Assembly (NCBI GenBank): GCA_002415855.1
Contig: DIAS01000040.1
Location: forward strand, 25,418 to 89,417
DNA from: Bacteroidales bacterium UBA5072
GTDB taxonomy: Bacteria; Bacteroidota; Bacteroidia; Bacteroidales; UBA10428
Direction: 5' to 3'
Length of the DNA: 64,000 nt
In this document: piece by piece, positions 36,022 to 44,924 of the stretch
Numbering within the stretch: the first letter of the stretch is position 1
How the letters are laid out: the number at the start of each line of letters is the position of its first letter
Notes under the pieces: model-generated
Databases searched by the model: none
What the model was told of the DNA's origin: nothing
What the model saw: the letters and a program-made list of their open reading frames with translations, nothing else
Position numbers and translations under genes: made by a program

Positions 36022-37728
36022 TCAGAAACTCAGGTCCAGCCCGATGGCAAGGATCAGGGTATCCTTGAAATAAGTATCGGTTGTAGTATAATCTGCACCG
36101 GTGGCCTGCAATGTATGCGTGTAAGTCTTCGTACCCTCATTATAAATGGAGTATGATACACCGGCATTGATCATCAGGTTATCCAGTACCTTAAAGCCCA
36201 GTCCGCCTCCAATGGTATTGGAAGTAAGACTGTAACTCAAATCGCTTTGGTATTCTTCACTGACACCGGTTTTAGCCAACAGGTAACCACCACTCAGGAA
36301 AAGCTTGTCGGTGAGCCCGTATTCCAAACCGAGACCCATTTCCCAGTAATTGTTATCAATGATTTCGGAATTATCAACCTCCTCACCATCAATCATTTTA
36401 CCATAGCTGACTCCCTTATCCCAGTAATAATGGAATCCGGCAGTAGCGGAGAATCTTTGGCTCAGTTTATAATCAACGCCTAATGACAGCATGGCCGGCA
36501 TGTCGCTGCTGATCTTCTCGCCGTCCGGGAACATGGTGATGGGGGTGAAGTCCTCCTCAAGACCGATGATAAAATCGCTCTTTGTATCATTTTCAACATC
36601 GATGGTGGTCTTAAACTCATATTTTATACCAATATTGAGCTTGTCAAAGGCGAGATTGACTCCAATGATGGGTGTTATACCCGAGCCTTTCTGCACCACA
36701 TCGGCTTCCTGGTTGAACAATGTACTGGTCAGAATTGCTGCATTGGCAGCCATCCCTGATGCATAAGTAGCCTGTCCTGCCTGGGCGGTATATGTTTCAG
36801 CGGCACCATCACAATCAGTCTGTATGTCGCCGATTCCCTGGGTAGGATCAACGCCTATCGCCGTAAGGCCTCCTTCGAGAACTGCACGCTGCGTGGAAGT
36901 TATGGCTCCGGCACTTTCAGCATCTGCAAGGGTTGCAGTCGGAGGCAAACCAGCGTCCATCATACCACCCATTGTGCCGGAGAAAGTTGTGGCATAAGTC
37001 GCCCCGGTAGTAGCCTGCGTTGCCAGACCGTCATATGTTGTGGAAAAATCATCAAATGTTTCACTCACATCGGAATAGACTCCGTTGGGATTAACCTGCA
37101 CATTCCTCAGGTATCCTTCATAGGTGTTCTTTACTGAAACGTAACGGGCACCCAGATAAGCCGAAATAACGTCCGTGATCTGGTAAGTTAAGCCCAATTG
37201 GTATCCGAAATAAACCGAAGTACCTTTGAAATATACCTCTCTTCTATAATCATCCGCTGTAATTCCTAATGGCGCGCCCAGTGCATTGACCATGGGTACC
37301 ATATCGGCAACGCTTTGCTCAAAAGAGGGCAATCCGTCTTCGAAGGTAGCGCCACCGCCACCACCTATTGGATTAAACCCGAAGGATACGGCAATTTTAT
37401 TCTTCTTCCATGTGGCGTAAAAGCTTGGGAATATTGGTGCTTTCACATCACCGTAATAGGTTTTGGGAGTCGGACTCAGGTACGTGTAATCATTGGTAAC
37501 ATCTTTGTTCTGAAAAATCGTCTGCGAACTTAATGAAAAATGAAAACCATCTTCCAGTTTCGTCAAACCGGCAGGATTAAAGTAAACGGCATCCGGACCG
37601 ATCGCGGCATCGCGAACCAGGGTTCGCACCCAGTAAGCGCTCTGGTTGGAATTGGTCACTATCCCGCCGCCAAATGCAACGGTAGTCAGGAGAGCAAGAC
37701 TAGTGATCAAGAGAAATTGTTTTTTCAT
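36022..37728 (-). CDS. OmpP1/FadL-family outer membrane transporter with a long Ala/Thr-rich insertion
   Basis: A 568-residue outer membrane porin for hydrophobic compounds such as long-chain fatty acids or aromatics. The signal peptide is followed by the family start GGIVTNSNQSAYWVRTL (the N-terminal hatch) and by DAVYFNPAGLTKL, the NPAG motif (about residue 51). Most of the rest is beta-barrel and ends LILAIGLDLSF with the terminal Phe. Residues about 225-335 form an unusual segment rich in Ala, Thr and Gly (for example TYATTFSGTMGGMMDAGLPP) that looks like an extracellular loop insertion. It has its own terminator. Confidence 0.9.
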   Translation of the reverse strand: MKKQFLLITSLALLTTVAFGGGIVTNSNQSAYWVRTLVRDAAIGPDAVYFNPAGLTKLEDGFHFSLSSQTIFQNKDVTNDYTYLSPTPKTYYGDVKAPIFPSFYATWKKNKIAVSFGFNPIGGGGGATFEDGLPSFEQSVADMVPMVNALGAPLGITADDYRREVYFKGTSVYFGYQLGLTYQITDVISAYLGARYVSVKNTYEGYLRNVQVNPNGVYSDVSETFDDFSTTYDGLATQATTGATYATTFSGTMGGMMDAGLPPTATLADAESAGAITSTQRAVLEGGLTAIGVDPTQGIGDIQTDCDGAAETYTAQAGQATYASGMAANAAILTSTLFNQEADVVQKGSGITPIIGVNLAFDKLNIGIKYEFKTTIDVENDTKSDFIIGLEEDFTPITMFPDGEKISSDMPAMLSLGVDYKLSQRFSATAGFHYYWDKGVSYGKMIDGEEVDNSEIIDNNYWEMGLGLEYGLTDKLFLSGGYLLAKTGVSEEYQSDLSYSLTSNTIGGGLGFKVLDNLMINAGVSYSIYNEGTKTYTHTLQATGADYTTTDTYFKDTLILAIGLDLSF

Positions 37729-38033
37729 AGTTTTTTCTTATTAAGTTTATGAACGAAATTTAAACATTTCCTGAATATTTGCAACAATACACAGGTTAAT
37801 TAATACAATCCTGGCACAGCTTGAATAATTTATAATATTGATATTCTTTTATATACGAATTATTCGCATATGTTGAATTATTCAAATATTTAATATACCA
37901 CAGAATAAATGCATCCGGTGACCGGGAATTACCGCACAATACCTACTTTTGGAACCTGTTGGGAAGGGTAAAGGGTGTGGGTTGGCTAAAACTTTATTTA
38001 CTTTGTACCGAAAATAAAATCTTCAGCACTAAA
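37729..38033. other. 305-bp divergent intergenic region with repeated GAAT-A/T-ATTC near-palindromes
   Basis: This A/T-rich space separates the FadL-like gene (minus) from hisS (plus) and has no gene. GAATAATT at 37823-37830 and GAATTATTC at 37857-37865 and 37875-37883 are near-palindromic; the last two are exact copies 18 bp apart. On the FadL side a TAAATTTC sequence is a one-mismatch -7 candidate; on the hisS side no full-consensus box is seen. The repeats could be an operator, with no candidate regulator. Confidence 0.45.
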
Positions 38034-39407
38034 ATGGCAGTTCAGAAACCTGGTATTCCAAAAGGCACGCGTGATTTCGGGCCGGAAGAGATGTCAAAGC
38101 GCAATTATATCTTTCATACCATAAAGCGTGTTTTTCAGCGGCATGGTTATGCTCAGATAGAAACTCCGGCCATGGAAAACCTGGATACGCTATTGGGCAA
38201 ATATGGTGAGGAGGGTGATAAACTGCTTTTTAAAATATTGAATTCGGGAGATTTTCTGCAGGGATTTGACCTGAGCTGTCTGCAAAGCAGCGGGGCCAAT
38301 GCAGCATCACTCCTGATCTGTGAAAAAGGTCTCCGGTATGACCTTACTGTTCCCTTTGCCAGGTTTGTAGTCCAGCACCAGCATGAAATTCAGTTTCCCT
38401 TCAAACGTTACCAGATTCAACCGGTATGGCGTGCCGACCGGCCGCAGAAAGGCAGATACCGTGAGTTTTATCAATGTGATGCCGATGTTATCGGGAGCAA
38501 TTCCCTGCTGAATGAAGCTGATCTTATTCATATCATTGACGAGGTTTTCCGGGAACTCGGCATCAGGGTTAAGATCAAGCTGAATAACCGCAGGATACTT
38601 GCGGGTATTGCTGATTATATCGGACAGGCAGATAAAATATCGGATATTACCGTGGCCATTGACAAACTCGAGAAGGTAGGTATTGAAGCGGTAAACCAGG
38701 AGCTTCGCTTAAAAGGTATCGCTGATGAGGAAATAGGCAAACTGGAACCTCTTTTTGACATCAGGGGCAGCAACCGTGAAAAGCTGGCAAAACTTTCAGA
38801 ACTTTTGCAACACAGTCAATCCGGCATTCACGGCATCGGGGAAGCAGGCCGGCTTCTGGATCTGCTGGATGTGCTTCAGCTGCAATCGGATTATGAACTG
38901 GACATTTCTCTGGCCAGGGGGTTAAATTATTATACAGGCACGATCATTGAGGTCAAGGCCATGGACACAGAAATTGGCAGCATCTGCGGTGGCGGCAGGT
39001 ATGATGATCTGACAGGCATTTTCGGATTGAAGGATATTTCCGGCGTAGGGGTTTCTTTCGGTGCCGACAGGATTTATGATGTGATGGACCAGCTGCAATT
39101 ATTCCCTGTTGAGGCTGCGTCAGCTTCCAGGATAATGTTTGTGAACTTTGGCGAGAAGGAAGCACGCTTTTGCTTGTCCCTGCTTGTTAAACTTCATTCG
39201 GCAGGGATCGCCGCCGAATTGTATCCCGATGCCGCGAAGTTGAAGAAACAATTGTCCTATGCCGATGCCAGACATTTTCGCTATGTAGTTCTTGCAGGTG
39301 AAAATGAAATGCAGGAAGGAATGCTGATCGTGAAAGATATGATCAGCGGTGAACAAGTAAGGGTTGCACCCGATAATCTGTTGGAAATGGCCAAGCGTGA
39401 ACGGTAA
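38034..39407 (+). CDS. hisS: Histidyl-tRNA synthetase
   Basis: A 457-residue class II aminoacyl-tRNA synthetase that charges tRNA-His. The start MAVQKPGIPKGTRDF and motif 2 region QPVWRADRPQKGRYREFYQCD are characteristic. The histidine-specific motifs are RYDLTVPFARFV and LARGLNYYTGTIIEV, with motif 3 in GGGRYDDLTGIFG. A C-terminal anticodon-binding domain (about residues 365-457) follows. I moved the start to 38034 because the in-frame upstream 25 codons do not match the family start. The gene is convergent with the GH2 gene. Confidence 0.96.
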   Translation: MAVQKPGIPKGTRDFGPEEMSKRNYIFHTIKRVFQRHGYAQIETPAMENLDTLLGKYGEEGDKLLFKILNSGDFLQGFDLSCLQSSGANAASLLICEKGLRYDLTVPFARFVVQHQHEIQFPFKRYQIQPVWRADRPQKGRYREFYQCDADVIGSNSLLNEADLIHIIDEVFRELGIRVKIKLNNRRILAGIADYIGQADKISDITVAIDKLEKVGIEAVNQELRLKGIADEEIGKLEPLFDIRGSNREKLAKLSELLQHSQSGIHGIGEAGRLLDLLDVLQLQSDYELDISLARGLNYYTGTIIEVKAMDTEIGSICGGGRYDDLTGIFGLKDISGVGVSFGADRIYDVMDQLQLFPVEAASASRIMFVNFGEKEARFCLSLLVKLHSAGIAAELYPDAAKLKKQLSYADARHFRYVVLAGENEMQEGMLIVKDMISGEQVRVAPDNLLEMAKRER

Positions 39408-39424
39408 GGGGTGATGGGTTTTAT

Positions 39425-41860
39425 TCAGTTTCCTGTAATGATCTCCGCTACAGCAGGCTGCAATCCTTCAGATGTTGCTTTCAGCAAGATCTTTCCGGGT
39501 TCCTTGTCCGCCTTTACGATCACCAGGCATCTGCCCTGCCAGGCCTTCCGTTCCGGAAGCGTATAACTTTCCAGGCTAAGCGGGTTGGCATTACCTGTTC
39601 CCACGATACTGCCAGGACCGGCAATCTCAAATTTCACGAGGTTCTCCGCCTTGGGATTCCTGGTCCCTGAGGAATCTGTCAATTCAACGGTAACATAGCA
39701 CAGATCCTGTCCGTCGGCCTTGATGTCGGCGCGGTCGGCGGATAACCGCAACTTTGCCGGTGCCTGTGCCGTTTTCAACTCACAGGTACTGATGAGTTTT
39801 TTTCCATGATAACCCGTGGCTTTAAGCACACCTGGCTGATAAGGGACCTGCCAGCCGGCCATGAACCGGGTTTCACGGTTGACTGTCTTTCTGCCCAATG
39901 ATGTTCCGTTCAGAAAGAGCTCAACCTGCTCACAGGAAGAATAAACAGTTACCTCCAAGGGCTTATCGGTGTATGTTTCCCAATTCCAGTCGGCCACCGC
40001 GTCGTACCAATGCCATTTTGACCAGGATTGCCGGTTGGGATTCAGCGCGAAAGAAGGCACAGGCGGCGTGATAAACATTGATACCTGACCGTCTTTCCAG
40101 AGGGCATCGCGGTAATATGACTGTGGCCTTTTCCAGCCGCAGATATCAATATCACCGCAAAAAGCCAGATTCCACGGAAAGAAATTCTGCTCCTGCCAGT
40201 ATCCGCGCCAACCAATACTGGCCTCACCGATATAATCAAATCCTGTCCACACGAAATCGCCGATCACCCAGGGGTAATCAATCACATCCATCCAGCTTTG
40301 AAAAGCTTCCAGCGGATAAGACTCCGTTCCGACCATGATACGTTCCGGGACCCTGGTATGGTCATCAAGGTAGATGCTGGCTTTGAGATGATCACCTCCG
40401 GCCGCGTAGTTGTAACCGGCAACATCCAGAACCGCAAAATACGGATCCTTGTCCGGTTTAAGGTCGTTCACGGCTGAGGTCACTGCCCTGGACGCATCGA
40501 GACTACGGACAAAATCGCCTAATTCCCGGGCGGTTTGAACCACTTCCGGCGTATGCCGATTGGGGATTTCGTTGCCAATGCTCCACATGATCACAGACGG
40601 GTGGTTAAAATCGCGGAGGACCATACTTTCAATATCCTTTTTCCACCAATCGCGGAAATACAAGTGATAATCAAAGGGATTTTTCTCTTCTGCCCACATA
40701 TCAAAGGCTTCATCGATAACGAGAATTCCCAGTCTGTCGCATGCATCCAGTAAAGCAGGTGAGGGAGGATTATGGGAGCATCTGACAGCATTGAAACCTG
40801 ATGCTTTCATCAGTTCTATCTTCCTTTCTTCCGCCCTGTCATATGACTTTGCACCCAAAGGTCCGTTATCATGATGAAAGCATGCTCCTTTCAGTTCAAC
40901 GGACTTTCCGTTCAGGGTGAAACCTGCGACCGGACTAAAAGCTACCGTTCTTATCCCAAACAGGTTTTCTTCCTGATCACGCAAAGTGTTGTCGGCATAT
41001 ACCTCCCCATGAGCGGTATACAAGGCAGGATCATCCGGTGACCACAATTCAGGATTTGCCACTTCCAGTTCCTGTACAAACTCATATCGCTGGCCGGGTC
41101 CAAGGGTTCTAAGTGATTCTGAGCGGCCGTTCCTTTCTCCCTTCCGGTCTTCTATCGTGGTAACAAGCTTTACTTCAACCGTCCGGTCACCCTGGTTGAC
41201 TATGCTTGTCCTTACACTTATCGCGGCCATTCCCGGGGTAATTACGGAAGAAGTGATCTGAGTCCCCCATGGCAGGATATGAACGGGCTCATCCATGGTC
41301 AACCACACATGGCGGTATATACCTGATCCGGAGTACCACCGGCTGTTTTCTCCTTCATTCCTGACCTTAACGGCAATTACATTGCGATGGCCCGGGTCGA
41401 TAAATCCGGAAACATCATAGAAAAATGAAGAATAACCATAGGGATGGCTGCCCAGGTAATGGCCGTTAAGCCAGCATTCAGCATTCATATATACGCCGTC
41501 GAACCGCAGCGTAACGGATTTCCCCCTTGTGTTTTCAGGCAGAACAAAGGTTTTCCGGTACCAACCTGTTCCTCCGGTAGTAAATCCGCCACTTACCTGA
41601 CTGATGGCATTCGAGTCGAACGGTGTGTGATTTGCCGAAAAGTCCGCCGGGCAGCCCGGCAGGTCCTCAATACTCCAGTCATGGGGCAGATCAACTATCC
41701 GCCACCGGGAATCATCAAATTCGGGCTGCTCAGCACGCTGGGCAGCGCCCCGGTGAAAGCGCCAGTCAGCGTCGAACAGACCGTTCTTCTCAAGGTGCGT
41801 TTGGGCGAATGATGCCGTCAGGGATGCTGCCAGCAGCAAAACGAGCATTTTTATTTTCAT
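39425..41860 (-). CDS. Glycoside hydrolase family 2 (beta-galactosidase-like), exported
   Basis: An 811-residue secreted enzyme with a signal peptide (to about residue 19). The order is sugar-binding jelly-roll (WRFHRGAAQRAEQPEFDDSRW), immunoglobulin-like domain, TIM barrel, then DUF4982/Ig-like C-terminal domains. The acid/base Glu is in IGNEIPN (about residue 431) and the nucleophile Glu in GTESYP (about 511). This architecture is common in Bacteroidota beta-galactosidases and beta-glucuronidases acting on plant or algal glycans. It is the last gene of a minus-strand run GH51, GH109-like, GH2, with an 18-bp gap. Confidence 0.93.
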   Translation of the reverse strand: MKIKMLVLLLAASLTASFAQTHLEKNGLFDADWRFHRGAAQRAEQPEFDDSRWRIVDLPHDWSIEDLPGCPADFSANHTPFDSNAISQVSGGFTTGGTGWYRKTFVLPENTRGKSVTLRFDGVYMNAECWLNGHYLGSHPYGYSSFFYDVSGFIDPGHRNVIAVKVRNEGENSRWYSGSGIYRHVWLTMDEPVHILPWGTQITSSVITPGMAAISVRTSIVNQGDRTVEVKLVTTIEDRKGERNGRSESLRTLGPGQRYEFVQELEVANPELWSPDDPALYTAHGEVYADNTLRDQEENLFGIRTVAFSPVAGFTLNGKSVELKGACFHHDNGPLGAKSYDRAEERKIELMKASGFNAVRCSHNPPSPALLDACDRLGILVIDEAFDMWAEEKNPFDYHLYFRDWWKKDIESMVLRDFNHPSVIMWSIGNEIPNRHTPEVVQTARELGDFVRSLDASRAVTSAVNDLKPDKDPYFAVLDVAGYNYAAGGDHLKASIYLDDHTRVPERIMVGTESYPLEAFQSWMDVIDYPWVIGDFVWTGFDYIGEASIGWRGYWQEQNFFPWNLAFCGDIDICGWKRPQSYYRDALWKDGQVSMFITPPVPSFALNPNRQSWSKWHWYDAVADWNWETYTDKPLEVTVYSSCEQVELFLNGTSLGRKTVNRETRFMAGWQVPYQPGVLKATGYHGKKLISTCELKTAQAPAKLRLSADRADIKADGQDLCYVTVELTDSSGTRNPKAENLVKFEIAGPGSIVGTGNANPLSLESYTLPERKAWQGRCLVIVKADKEPGKILLKATSEGLQPAVAEIITGN

Positions 41861-41878
41861 GCCTTTTCCGGAGAAATT

Positions 41879-43321
41879 TCAGAACAGACTATTGATCAGG
41901 GACCTTTGCGGATCGATGGGATACTTTTCATCCGGGGCGAAGAAGGCCTTGCGTTTTATCCATTTGCCCCGGGTAAAATCGGGGAAATCGACCAATGAAC
42001 CGCCTCTGGCGACCGACATTTCAGAAAGCGCTGAAACAGCGCTCCAGGCAGCTGCATCATAAGCATCGAGGGGAACCGGCTGCTTATCCCTGACGGCTTG
42101 AAAAAAGTCACCCAGCATGATGTAATCCATGCCGCCATGACCACCGCCTTCGGCTTCCTTTCCGTGCTCACGCCAGTATTTGTGGTCATACCGGTCCATC
42201 CACCCGGCTGAATCATCCCACTCATGAGGCACTTTCGATTTTCCTTCCACGTATATCGTATCGCCGTCGTTGTACCAGAGACCGCTTGTTCCTTCAACCC
42301 TGAAACCCAGAGAATAGGGCCTCGGAAGGCTGGTATCATGGGTTACGATGATTGTTTCTCCATTGGCACATTTGATCATGGATGTGACAATGTCACCGAG
42401 GTTGAATTCAATATTGGCGTAAGGATGCTGCGTTCCTCCATTGTCGACGATGAACTTGTGCAATCCCCGTGATTTGGTGGCCATGGCGGATAGTGTGAGG
42501 AAACGGTTCCCCCTGTTGATATCAAGGTAATTGGCAACGGGACCAATGCCATGTGTGGGATAAAGGTCGCCATTGCGCCTGATGGCATGTAATCCTCTCC
42601 ACTGTGCCTCAGAATAAGCCTTAGCACCCATTATTAAAGGTCCCCCGCTGGCATAGTCATAATGGATACCGTCATTGAACTTTACGGAACGCAGATCATG
42701 TTCATAACCGCACCGGCAATGGATAAGCTCTCCAAAAAGCCCTGTGCGGACCATATTGAGCACTGCCATTACATCGCGCCTATAGCATACATTTTCAAGG
42801 ATCATCAGCTCCTTTCCTGTTTCTTCGTGGACATTGACAAGGTCCCAGCACTCCTCGAGGGTATTTGCCGCGGAAACCTCAACCGCCGTATAGGAAATCC
42901 CGGCTTTCATAGAGGCGACTGACATCGGTACATGCCATTCCCAGGGAGTGGCAATGATAACGGCATCCAGTTCTTCGTTTTTCAGCATATCCTCAAACGA
43001 AAGCTCATGTCCGGTATATACGCTGGGTTCTTTCCTGCCATTGGAGGCTAGCAGCTTCAAGGCGGCATCCAGCGATGGTTTCTGAATATCACATATTGCG
43101 GCAATCTCAATGTTCTTAAGAGCCATGGTGTCATTCAGGTGGCTCCGGCCCCGGCTTCCCACGCCAATAAATCCGGCTTTTACAGGTGCCGTTGGATCAT
43201 CAGCTCTTTCAACCTGCTTTCCGGTTTCCGCAAACAATTGTCTGTCTGCCAGATTCAATCCAAGAAGACCGGCACCGGTCAGGGCACTTTTGCGAATGAA
43301 ATCTCTGCGATTATTCTTCAT
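41879..43321 (-). CDS. Gfo/Idh/MocA oxidoreductase-fold protein, GH109-like, Tat-type signal
   Basis: A 480-residue NAD-dependent protein with leader MKNNRRDFIRKSALTGAGLLGLN, a twin-arginine-like signal. The Rossmann motif is GFIGVGSRGRSH (about residue 49) and the Gfo/Idh core motif is IIATPWEWHVPMS (about 119). GGHGGMDYIMLGDF and HGIGPVANYLDINRG match exported GH109-type alpha-N-acetylgalactosaminidases, which use NAD to cleave glycosides by an oxidation-elimination route. I favour GH109, but general exported Gfo/Idh oxidoreductases share these features. It lies between GH51 and GH2, which favours a glycan role. Confidence 0.82.
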   Translation of the reverse strand: MKNNRRDFIRKSALTGAGLLGLNLADRQLFAETGKQVERADDPTAPVKAGFIGVGSRGRSHLNDTMALKNIEIAAICDIQKPSLDAALKLLASNGRKEPSVYTGHELSFEDMLKNEELDAVIIATPWEWHVPMSVASMKAGISYTAVEVSAANTLEECWDLVNVHEETGKELMILENVCYRRDVMAVLNMVRTGLFGELIHCRCGYEHDLRSVKFNDGIHYDYASGGPLIMGAKAYSEAQWRGLHAIRRNGDLYPTHGIGPVANYLDINRGNRFLTLSAMATKSRGLHKFIVDNGGTQHPYANIEFNLGDIVTSMIKCANGETIIVTHDTSLPRPYSLGFRVEGTSGLWYNDGDTIYVEGKSKVPHEWDDSAGWMDRYDHKYWREHGKEAEGGGHGGMDYIMLGDFFQAVRDKQPVPLDAYDAAAWSAVSALSEMSVARGGSLVDFPDFTRGKWIKRKAFFAPDEKYPIDPQRSLINSLF

Positions 43322-43346
43322 GTTGATACAGTATGTATTACCTGGT

Positions 43347-44894
43347 TCAATTCATTTCAAGCATCACTACCGAAGCGGCAGGAAGTATTACGGTCAGGAT
43401 ATTCCGGTTAAGTTTGGCACCGCTGAAAGTAACAGGTTTCACATTCCCGGGACCGGAGAAGGTATTGTGTGCCGAGAGTTCTCCGGCTGTAAGCAATGTT
43501 CCGGAAAGGTTGCCGGGCAGCGCACCGCGTATTTCGATGTTTAATTCAACCGCCTTGTGCGGATCGGCATTGGTAAATGTCACATGTATTTTTCCGGCCT
43601 TGTTCTTCGATGCTGACGCAGAAACTGCAGGGATTGCGTCACCCTGCCAGGAATATATGGGTGACTTAAAGCTAAGCGGTATCAAGGCTGCGTTCTGATG
43701 TACCTTATACATCTCGAAGACATAATAGGTAGGTGTTAGCACCATTTTATCGCCATCGGTGAAAATGATCGACTGCAATACATTGACCAGCTGGGCGATG
43801 TTGGCTCCTTTCACCCTGTCGCTGTGATTGTTGTAAATATTAAGATTGATGCCTGCAACCAATGCATCCCGCAGTGTATTCTGCTGAAACAGGAATCCTG
43901 GATTGGTTCCAGGTTCCACATCATACCATGTGCCCCATTCATCCACGAACAGTCCGACTTCTTTTTTCGGATCATACTGATCCATGATGGAAGAATGCCT
44001 TGTGATCAGCTCTTCCATAAACAGGGTATGTTTGATGGTGGAGAAGTACTCTGCCTCTGTGAACTGCGTGGCTGAGCCCTTCTTTTCCCATGTACCGGGG
44101 ATGGTATAGTAATGCAGGGAGACCCCGTTGAGCATATCATGCGGAATATTCTTCATCAGAGTTTCCATCCAATGGTAATCATTTGAATTAGGTCCGCCGG
44201 CGATCTTAAAAAGCCTGTTGCTTCCATAATTACGGGCATAAGTGGCATAACGCCGGTACTGGTCAGCATAGAATTCAGCCGTCATATTTCCTCCGCAACC
44301 CCAGTTCTCATTGCCAACACCCCAGAATTTTACCTTCCAGGGCAGTTCCCGGCCGTTCATCCTGCGCAGCTCAGCCATCGGACTTTTACCATCGAAAGTT
44401 ATGTATTCCACCCACTTTGACATTTCTTCGACAGAACCGCTTCCGACGTTTCCGCAGATATAGGGCTCGGCTCCCAGTTGCTCACATAAATCGAGAAATT
44501 CATGCGTACCAAAGCTGTTATCCTCTACCACTCCCCCCCAATGGGTGTTGACCATTTTTGGGCGGTTTTCACGAGGTCCGATCCCATCCATCCAGTGGTA
44601 TTCATCGGCAAAGCATCCGCCCGGCCACCTGAGATTCGGTATGTTTATCCTTTTGAGCGCATCAACAACATCATTTCTGATACCCCTGTTATTGGGAATT
44701 GTTGAGTTTTCACCGACCCATAAACCACCATAGATACAATGTCCGAGATGTTCGGAAAAATTTCCATAGATATGACGGCTAATGGTATCTGCAGTCTGAT
44801 CGGTATTCAGGACCAAACCAGCAACCTGTGCGGACAATGATACCGGCACAGCAAGCATGGTCAATGCAAAACTGTATGTAAAGAATTTTCGCAT
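43347..44894 (-). CDS. Alpha-L-arabinofuranosidase, GH51, exported
   Basis: A 515-residue secreted enzyme with a signal peptide (to about residue 22). The acid/base Glu is in VGNENWGCGG (about residue 196) and the nucleophile Glu in FVDEWGTWYD (about 319), both classic for GH51. The barrel start ISRHIYGNFSEHLG and PNLRWPGGCFADEYHW are family hallmarks; a C-terminal beta-sandwich ends the protein. It releases arabinose from arabinan or arabinoxylan. It is first in the run GH51, GH109-like, GH2. No SusC/SusD pair lies nearby. Confidence 0.95.
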   Translation of the reverse strand: MRKFFTYSFALTMLAVPVSLSAQVAGLVLNTDQTADTISRHIYGNFSEHLGHCIYGGLWVGENSTIPNNRGIRNDVVDALKRINIPNLRWPGGCFADEYHWMDGIGPRENRPKMVNTHWGGVVEDNSFGTHEFLDLCEQLGAEPYICGNVGSGSVEEMSKWVEYITFDGKSPMAELRRMNGRELPWKVKFWGVGNENWGCGGNMTAEFYADQYRRYATYARNYGSNRLFKIAGGPNSNDYHWMETLMKNIPHDMLNGVSLHYYTIPGTWEKKGSATQFTEAEYFSTIKHTLFMEELITRHSSIMDQYDPKKEVGLFVDEWGTWYDVEPGTNPGFLFQQNTLRDALVAGINLNIYNNHSDRVKGANIAQLVNVLQSIIFTDGDKMVLTPTYYVFEMYKVHQNAALIPLSFKSPIYSWQGDAIPAVSASASKNKAGKIHVTFTNADPHKAVELNIEIRGALPGNLSGTLLTAGELSAHNTFSGPGNVKPVTFSGAKLNRNILTVILPAASVVMLEMN

Positions 44895-44924
44895 GGTTTA
44901 AGCAATAGAATAAAAAAAAGATAT

